This document shows positions 5,967-10,734 of a stretch of DNA of 10,734 bases, piece by piece (within the stretch, counting starts at the first letter, position 1; every line of letters begins with the position of its first letter). Below the pieces are notes generated by a model. That model worked only from the letters and a program-made list of their open reading frames with translations. It was not told where the DNA came from and searched no databases. Both the position numbers and the translations under genes were made by a program. Origin of the DNA: Polyangia bacterium (lineage in GTDB: Bacteria > Myxococcota_A > Polyangia > Polyangiales > Polyangiaceae); contig JAUILJ010000194.1 of NCBI GenBank assembly GCA_030433055.1, positions 1 to 10,734 on the forward strand, in the 5' to 3' direction.

Positions 5967-8465
5967 TCAGCGCAGCTCGTTGATGGTGTCCGAGGGGCAG
6001 CCCTGGGTCTTGCTGCGAATGTCCATGCGGGCGATCAAGCGGTCCGTGGTGTTGCAAGGCGCGCACTGCACGTCCGTGGACTTCAGCAGACACGCCTTCT
6101 GGTTCTTGCTGCGCAGGCCGGGCACGACGTCGCGCATCACCACCTCGGCCGCGACCTCCATCGCCACGTGGCGCTCGTCGCTCTTGAGCTGGGTGGTGCA
6201 CTTGTAGTCGCGATCGACGCGCCCGGCAGGACCGCCGGATTGACCTCGCAGGTGGCAGTCCTTGGCCACCTGCGTGACTCGGGAGTAAGGCGCCATCTCG
6301 ACCGTCCCCTGGAGCCACGAGTAGAGCGGCACGGACCGGCTGAAGGTCTCTCCCCAGCCCCAGTTGGCGTCCACCATCCACTCCGCGGAACCAGCCGTGA
6401 CCCACTTGTTTCCCGAAGGATCCCAGCGCCGAGGCGTCACGCTGCGGATACCGAAGCCAACCGGGTAGTGGTTGTGCATACCAATCGCGATGGGCTGGCG
6501 CCGCGTGCGCAGCGTGTGCAACACCTGGTTCGTGCCCGCCCCCGTGCTGATCATCAGGCCGTCGTAGTTGGCGATCACTCGCCCCGGGACCCGGCCCCAG
6601 AAGTACTGGTTCGCCTGAGCCATGATCGATGGGTGAGTGAAGCGTTCACCGGTCATCGAGCAGCCCGAGACGCCCCAGTCGTTCATCAGATCGCGGATCT
6701 CGACCGTGACGTTCTCCACGCCCCGATCGTTGAACTCCGGCGCGATGGCGTTGACTGCGAACCGCCCCCGACCACCCTGGCTGAGGTAGGTGCGATCGTA
6801 CGGCCTGTACTTCGAGATCCCTTGCGCGCCCGCATAGTCGACGTAGCCCAGCAACATGGCCCACGCCGTCGCGCCGCAGCCGCTGGCGCAAGGCGACCGA
6901 TTGGGCCCCGTGTTGCCATGCAGCTGCTTGTACTTTCGCTGGAATCGCCAGGCCGTGGCTTCGTCCTTGAAGTCCGCAAAGTAGACGGGCGCGCTCGGCG
7001 GGTTGCAGGCGACCTGGAAGCGTTCCCAGGTTGACGCCACCGGGCGGTCCACCGTCACGATGTCGCCTCCGCCGTTCTTCGCGGAAACGTATTTGCCGTT
7101 GCTGGCCCTGAGCGCGAAGGTGCCGCCTGGCTGACTCACCAGGCGAAACGTCTCCCAAGCGCCAATCGCGTCGCCGTGAAGCGCGAGCGATTTGCCTCCG
7201 CCGTCGAGCGCCGCGACATAGCGATTGGCAGCCCCGCCGCGCAGCGCGATTGTGCCATCGGACTTCTGGGTGAGGTCGAAGGTCTCCCAAACGCCCACTT
7301 TGTCCGCGCGGGCGTCGATTTCTCCCTTGCGCTCCAGGGCGCGCAAGTATTTTCCCTTGACCGATGTGCGCAGCGCAACCGTCTTGCATGAGGCGGGCAG
7401 CAGCGCCTTCGACCCCTTGGCCGGTGCCCCCAGCACGGGCGCGATCGCGAAGCCCAGAAGCTCCCGCTCCCCGCTCGCGTAGTGCAGCTTCAGCTGAACG
7501 GCGCCGACGCCGCTCTGTGGCGCGCTCAGCGCGCGCACGCGGAGCCACTGCTCACCCGCTCGACCAACTTCTCGGCTGACCTCGACGCGCTCGGCGTCTT
7601 CACCGCTGACCTCGAAGCTCGCCTTGCCGCGGCCCAATATCTGTATCCGCGCGGCACCATCCAGCGACAGCTCCTGGGCGGTGCGTTCCACCTGACGCTC
7701 GACCTTCCAGAACGGGGCAGCGTTTCGCTCGACGATGGCCTGCTCCAGACGGCTCTCTCCGCCCATCACCTGCTTGTATTCGGCCCAGGAGGCAAACGGC
7801 TCGAACGACAGACCCTCGAGGGCCGCGGGCGACTCCACGCGGGGCTCAGCGCCAGGCTGCACCACGCTCAGCCCGTGACGCTCGCTCTCGGGCAGGTCGA
7901 TGACCGAAGGGTCGACCCCTTCCATGCGCTCCGGTAACGTTCCCATGCGCGCGATCTCGTCTCCACGAGCATTCTCCGCCACGAACACGAACGCCGCGGG
8001 CGACCAGATCCGCGCCACGCGCTCACCCCGCGCCGCCGCGACTCGGGCCAGCTGCACGCTCGGCGGCTCCCCGCCCTTGGCAGCCCCGACCACGGGGAAA
8101 TCATGTTCCCCGGTCGAGAGCAGCAGGTAGCCGAGAGCCTCCCCTCTCGCGCCTTGCACAGGGATCTCCCAGTAGGCCGTCCCTTGCACGCCGGGGCGCA
8201 ACATGGGCGTCGCGTGACCCGCGAGATGCGCGTCGAACCAAGGCGAGTCCGAGGTCGAACGGATCGCCTCGAAGTAGCGCGCAGCCCGGCGGTGCACGGC
8301 GAGCGGTACCCGCCCGATGGGCTCGGCCTCGTCAGCCGCCACCCTTTCCGCGTTCGCCGACGCTGGGTCATTCGGGTTCGCCAGTACCTCGGCGGCGCCG
8401 GGCAGCAGGCACGCCACCAGCCCCGCACTGAACAACCATCGTGTTTCGCGACTTCGGTTCGCCAT
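5967..8465 (-). CDS. exported multidomain papain-fold cysteine peptidase with fascin-like beta-trefoil
   Basis: An 832-residue exported protein counted from ATG 8465 (GGAG at 8476-8479, ten bases upstream); a TTG two codons earlier would sit too close to that site. A signal peptide (RSRETR, then a hydrophobic run ending VLA-NP) is clear; LVAC inside it could alternatively be a lipobox. Residues about 50-180 contain a GYLLLSTGEHDFPVVG segment like the propeptide of streptopain-type peptidases. Residues 360-487 form three repeats of about 40 residues (LR..NGKYV.A..GGG, then WETF), a fascin-like beta-trefoil bracketed by Cys360 and Cys487. The peptidase domain follows: Cys530 in SGCGATAWAM, His666 in NHYPVGFGI, Asp699/Asn701 in DANWGWG, the order of a C10/C39-like papain fold. 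The last 100 residues hold six cysteines. Substrate is unknown; processing by removal of the N-terminal part is likely. Its leader and lipoprotein neighbour are described separately. Confidence 0.82.
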   Translation of the reverse strand: MANRSRETRWLFSAGLVACLLPGAAEVLANPNDPASANAERVAADEAEPIGRVPLAVHRRAARYFEAIRSTSDSPWFDAHLAGHATPMLRPGVQGTAYWEIPVQGARGEALGYLLLSTGEHDFPVVGAAKGGEPPSVQLARVAAARGERVARIWSPAAFVFVAENARGDEIARMGTLPERMEGVDPSVIDLPESERHGLSVVQPGAEPRVESPAALEGLSFEPFASWAEYKQVMGGESRLEQAIVERNAAPFWKVERQVERTAQELSLDGAARIQILGRGKASFEVSGEDAERVEVSREVGRAGEQWLRVRALSAPQSGVGAVQLKLHYASGERELLGFAIAPVLGAPAKGSKALLPASCKTVALRTSVKGKYLRALERKGEIDARADKVGVWETFDLTQKSDGTIALRGGAANRYVAALDGGGKSLALHGDAIGAWETFRLVSQPGGTFALRASNGKYVSAKNGGGDIVTVDRPVASTWERFQVACNPPSAPVYFADFKDEATAWRFQRKYKQLHGNTGPNRSPCASGCGATAWAMLLGYVDYAGAQGISKYRPYDRTYLSQGGRGRFAVNAIAPEFNDRGVENVTVEIRDLMNDWGVSGCSMTGERFTHPSIMAQANQYFWGRVPGRVIANYDGLMISTGAGTNQVLHTLRTRRQPIAIGMHNHYPVGFGIRSVTPRRWDPSGNKWVTAGSAEWMVDANWGWGETFSRSVPLYSWLQGTVEMAPYSRVTQVAKDCHLRGQSGGPAGRVDRDYKCTTQLKSDERHVAMEVAAEVVMRDVVPGLRSKNQKACLLKSTDVQCAPCNTTDRLIARMDIRSKTQGCPSDTINELR

Positions 8466-8567
8466 CTGCAAGCATCTCCAGCATTCGCGGGTCTATCCCG
8501 CGATCTGGAGAGTGCGCGAACGGCTGTCGAGTAGCTTGAGCCCTGCCTCAACAGATGCTCATTGCAG
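8466..8567 (-). promoter_or_regulatory. structured leader of the cysteine peptidase gene that can hide its Shine-Dalgarno
   Basis: Read on the minus strand, the gap before the peptidase ATG can fold into a three-way junction. P1 pairs CTGCA/AGCATC (8567-8563 and 8559-8554, with ATG bulged) with GATGCT/TGCAG (8476-8466), ending directly at the start codon. P2 is TTGAG/CTCAA (8536-8540 with 8547-8551). P3 is a strong hairpin: TCTCCAG (8511-8505 on the transcript) pairs with CTGGAGA (8481-8475), and CGCGGG with CCCGCG around a five-base loop, with a 2x4 internal loop between. The Shine-Dalgarno GGAG (8476-8479) is inside the last arm of P3, so the folded leader would block translation. P1 and P3 compete for two bases. 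This is seen by inspection; function (riboswitch, thermometer, protein site, or simply a terminator) is inference. Confidence 0.45.
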
Positions 8568-8580
8568 TCTGACCAACTGA

Positions 8581-8961
8581 CTACCAGTACTCGTTGTCTT
8601 CGTTATAGACGGCGTCGACCTCGGTGCTGCCATCGGGCTTCACCATGACGGTATTGTCTTTCTCGGGCTGAATTTGCACAGGCACCTTCTTGCCGTTGCT
8701 CTCCAGCGTCACGTTTCCGTAGTCGTCGAAGCCAAGCTTCTCGAACTCGGAGGTGGTGTTCGGCGCGACAGAGCCGTATTCGTGTTGGTCGTCACCACTC
8801 ATCAACTTCACGTTGATCGGCTCGCTCCCCCCGTTCTTGATCGCGGCCCGGGTATTCACGCCGCAGCCCACGAGACAAGCAGCAGCCAGCAGCGCCGTGA
8901 TCAGCATCCGCGAGCGGGTGTGGGGGTGAGTCGCGTCGTTCGTGCGTTCGTGCTCCATCAT
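8581..8961 (-). CDS. small acidic lipoprotein, function unknown
   Basis: Counted from ATG 8961, 126 residues with a lipoprotein signal peptide: an arginine-containing n-region (HTRSR), hydrophobic MLITALLAAACLVG, and lipobox Cys33 (LVGC). The mature part, about 94 residues, is acidic (ending EVDAVYNEDNEYW) and reads as alternating short strands (INVKLMSG, NVTLESNGKKVPVQI, NTVMVKPDG), probably a small beta-sandwich; I recognise no family. The start is uncertain: ATG 8958 and GTG 9003 are alternatives, and ATG 8907 would leave no positive n-region. None has a strong Shine-Dalgarno. Base composition is visibly less GC-rich than in the flanking genes, hinting at transfer or low-level expression. 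It lies on the same strand as, and 115 bases upstream of, the cysteine peptidase, so the two may share a transcript; a role as inhibitor or anchor for the peptidase is possible but unproven. Confidence 0.75.
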   Translation of the reverse strand: MMEHERTNDATHPHTRSRMLITALLAAACLVGCGVNTRAAIKNGGSEPINVKLMSGDDQHEYGSVAPNTTSEFEKLGFDDYGNVTLESNGKKVPVQIQPEKDNTVMVKPDGSTEVDAVYNEDNEYW

Positions 8962-9065
8962 CCCGCAGCTGGTTGGTCCAGCTCTTCGAAACGTCAAGGG
9001 CACGCGCCGAGAGCACGCGCCCCCCTGTGCAGCCCGAAGCGCTTCACCAGGGATGCGGGACGCTA

Positions 9066-9088
9066 GCTCCCCCGGGGAGCGGGGGAGC
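9066..9088 (-). terminator. hairpin after the M13 peptidase gene, probable terminator
   Basis: GCTCCCCC (9066-9073) and GGGGGAGC (9081-9088) form a perfect 8-bp stem with a seven-base loop, nine bases beyond the stop codon of the M13 gene and before the lipoprotein gene on the same strand. No T-run follows, so this is a strong-stem terminator candidate, not a textbook one. If it works, the lipoprotein/peptidase pair has its own promoter somewhere in 8962-9065, where I find no clear -35/-10. Confidence 0.55.
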
Positions 9089-9097
9089 AGGAATGCC

Positions 9098-10561
9098 TCA
9101 CCAAACGGAGCAGCGGTTCTCCGGGTTCATGGGCGTCCCCGACTTGCACTCGAAGGCTGCGGCGAACTCAGGCAAATTCGACAGCGGCCCGTTGACGCGG
9201 AAGCGAGGAGCCGAGTGCGGGTCGTTCACCACCTGCATGCGTGCCGCTTCCTCGCGGTACTTGGCGCACCAGATCTGACCGTTGGAGATGAAGAACTGCT
9301 GGTCCTCGCTGAAGCCATCGGCTTCCACCTTCTCCGGAGCGTCCTGGCGCAGAGAGCGGTAGGCAGCGAAGGCCAGCTTCAAGCCGCCCATGTCGGCGAT
9401 GTTCTCCCCCAGGGTCAGCTTACCGTTGATCTTGACGCCAGGCAGCACCTCGTAGCTCGAGTACTGATCGGCGACGCATGAGGTCTTGCCCTTGAAGGTC
9501 TTCTCGACGGGTGGCTCCCACCAGTTCTTGAGGTTGCCGTCCTTGTCGAACTGCGAGCCCTCGTCGTCGAAGCCATGGGTCAGCTCGTGGCCCACGACCA
9601 TGCCCATCGCGCCCAGGTTCACCGCGACGCCGGCTTTCACGTCATAGAAGGGCGGCTGGAGGATTCCGGCGGGAAACACCATGTGGTTCTTGTTGGGGTG
9701 ATAGTACGCGTTGACCGTGGGCGGGCTCATCTCCCAGCGCTCTCGGTCGACGGGCTTGCCCAGCTGGGAGAGATCGTCTTTCAGCTTCCACTCTTCGGCG
9801 GCCAGCACGTTGGCCCCGAAGTCCTTGCCCACGCTGAAGTCGTATTTCTTCCACTTGCTGGGGTAGCCGATGAGGTACGCCATCGCCTCCAGCTTCGCCT
9901 TGGCGCGCTTGCGGGTCGTCGGGTCCATCCAGTCCAGCGTGTCGACTTCCTTGTCGAAGGCCGCGGCGATGGCGTGGACGTAGCTCTCGGCGGCCGACTT
10001 GCTGTCGCCTCCAAAGTGCTCCGCCACGAAGGGTTGCGCCAGCGCCTCGCCGAGGGCGTCGTCGGTCGCTGCCACGCAGCGCTTCCAGCGCGCCTCGATC
10101 TCCTCCTGGCCGGTGAGCAGCTTCTGCAACTTGAAGTTCTCGTCGACGAACGCCTTGCCCAGCGTGGGCGCCATGCTGTGGAGCACCTGCCAGGTCAGGT
10201 AGTTCTTCCACTGCGCGGGCTTGAACTTCGGTAGCAGGTCGTTCACGCCCGCGAAGAACTCCTTGCTCGTGACGCTGATGTCCTTCAGGTCGGGAGTACC
10301 GAGGGCTGTGAAATAGCTCTTCCAGTCGAAGCGGGGCACCGCCTTCTCGACGCCTTCCCGATCCACCTTGTTGTAGAGCTTCCTCGGATCACGGCGCTCG
10401 ACCTTGGTCTTGGAGACCGCGGCCAGCGCGGTCTCGATTTTCAGCACGTCTTTGGCAGCGGCCTTGGCCGCATAACCACGCATCCCACCCAGCTCGAGCA
10501 TGCGCGCGACGTGGGCTTCGTAGTCTGCGAGGAGCTTCTTCTTCTTGGCCAGCGTGATTGC
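9098..10561 (-). CDS. M13 family (neprilysin/PepO-like) zinc metallopeptidase, N-terminally truncated
   Basis: The frame gives 487 residues from 10561 to TGA 9098-9100. Counting from the internal ATG at 10501 (467 residues), the zinc site is HELTH at 305-309, the third ligand Glu366 is in ENIADMGG, the substrate-backbone motif NAYYHP is at 264-269, the substrate-binding Arg is in RFRVNG near 435, and the C-terminus is the conserved C-x-V-W. Full M13 enzymes are about 630-700 residues and begin with a signal peptide or anchor, so some 170 residues are missing. Similarity continues upstream of ATG 10501 (LLADYEAHVARML is typical), so 10501 is not the true start; the frame stops at TAG 10562-10564, exactly where the sequence becomes AT-rich. 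The gene is therefore broken by a real junction or by misassembly. Intact relatives are secreted or periplasmic oligopeptidases. The lipoprotein gene follows on the same strand beyond a hairpin. Confidence 0.88.
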   Translation of the reverse strand, partial: AITLAKKKKLLADYEAHVARMLELGGMRGYAAKAAAKDVLKIETALAAVSKTKVERRDPRKLYNKVDREGVEKAVPRFDWKSYFTALGTPDLKDISVTSKEFFAGVNDLLPKFKPAQWKNYLTWQVLHSMAPTLGKAFVDENFKLQKLLTGQEEIEARWKRCVAATDDALGEALAQPFVAEHFGGDSKSAAESYVHAIAAAFDKEVDTLDWMDPTTRKRAKAKLEAMAYLIGYPSKWKKYDFSVGKDFGANVLAAEEWKLKDDLSQLGKPVDRERWEMSPPTVNAYYHPNKNHMVFPAGILQPPFYDVKAGVAVNLGAMGMVVGHELTHGFDDEGSQFDKDGNLKNWWEPPVEKTFKGKTSCVADQYSSYEVLPGVKINGKLTLGENIADMGGLKLAFAAYRSLRQDAPEKVEADGFSEDQQFFISNGQIWCAKYREEAARMQVVNDPHSAPRFRVNGPLSNLPEFAAAFECKSGTPMNPENRCSVW

Positions 10562-10734
10562 CTATTTCATTTTTCTCCTTTGACAGACAGCGACGACCTG
10601 CACGAGTTTTCATTTGACAACTAGTCATTTTAGCATTGCCGACATTGCCTTTATGGTTTTTAAGACAATGCTCTTTTGTTCTAATAATCCTCTTACTCTT
10701 CATCATTAAAAAATGTTCTTTTAAACAAATTTCT
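10562..10734. other. AT-rich segment of foreign or chimeric origin at the window end
   Basis: From about 10562 the composition switches within a few bases from GC-rich coding sequence to AT-rich sequence with runs of T and A. No convincing gene is present: the only long frame (minus strand, to 10706) crosses the junction into a wrong frame of the M13 gene. On the minus strand a good Shine-Dalgarno AAAGGAG (10575-10581) is followed after four bases by ATG (10568-10570), AAA and then the TAG that ends the M13 frame, all in the M13 reading frame. TTTGACA occurs at 10579-10585 and 10613-10619, and ATTGCC at 10635-10640 and 10644-10649. I recognise no insertion-sequence end or known vector sequence. 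Confidence 0.7.

Noticed and set aside
5649..7034. Plus-strand open frame of 461 codons crossing from the cytochrome gene into the cysteine peptidase gene
   Set aside because: It overlaps two well-supported genes in other frames, spans their convergent junction and is Arg/Pro/Ala-rich low-complexity translation typical of shadow frames.
10389..10706. Minus-strand frame of 105 codons linking the AT-rich end to the M13 region
   Set aside because: Its second half is the wrong frame of the M13 gene and its first half has no recognisable features; it exists because of the junction.

Overview
The window is GC-rich with strong third-position G/C bias up to about position 10555. Gene content and style (FadN/FadA beta-oxidation pair, LLM-type flavin oxidoreductase, multi-domain secreted peptidase, diheme cytochrome lipoprotein, M13 metallopeptidase) suggest a deltaproteobacterial/myxobacterial-type genome (Myxococcota). 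That placement rests on overall character, not on a marker gene. Everything from about 10562 to 10734 is abruptly AT-rich and looks like foreign or chimeric sequence.

Layout. (1) 2-1685, plus strand: the 3' end of a FadN-type hydroxyacyl-CoA dehydrogenase/enoyl-CoA hydratase followed 19 bases later by a complete thiolase, an ordinary fatty-acid beta-oxidation operon. A long hairpin ends it and overlaps the 3' end of the converging next gene. (2) 1728-2714, minus strand: a luciferase-like (LLM class) oxidoreductase. A 237-bp divergent intergenic region separates it from (3) 2952-3890, plus strand: an APH/choline-kinase-fold phosphotransferase closed by a perfect 14-bp hairpin. (4) 4000-5934, plus strand: a lipoprotein with a probable beta-propeller N-terminus and a MauG/CcpA-like diheme cytochrome C-terminus. 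(5) 5967-8465, minus strand, converging with it: an 832-residue exported protein with a fascin-like beta-trefoil and a papain-fold cysteine peptidase domain. (6) 8581-8961, minus strand: a small acidic lipoprotein lying immediately upstream of the peptidase. (7) 9098-10561, minus strand: the C-terminal two thirds of an M13 (neprilysin-like) zinc metallopeptidase, cut off exactly where the base composition changes.

The minus-strand block from 10561 to 5967 is devoted to the cell envelope or exterior: two peptidases and a lipoprotein. The most interesting items are the 102-base leader in front of the cysteine peptidase, which can fold into a three-way junction that hides the Shine-Dalgarno sequence; the architecture of that peptidase and its possible link with the neighbouring lipoprotein; and the composition break that truncates the M13 gene. 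There are no gene-free stretches over 300 bases and I saw no tRNA, rRNA, CRISPR array or insertion sequence.
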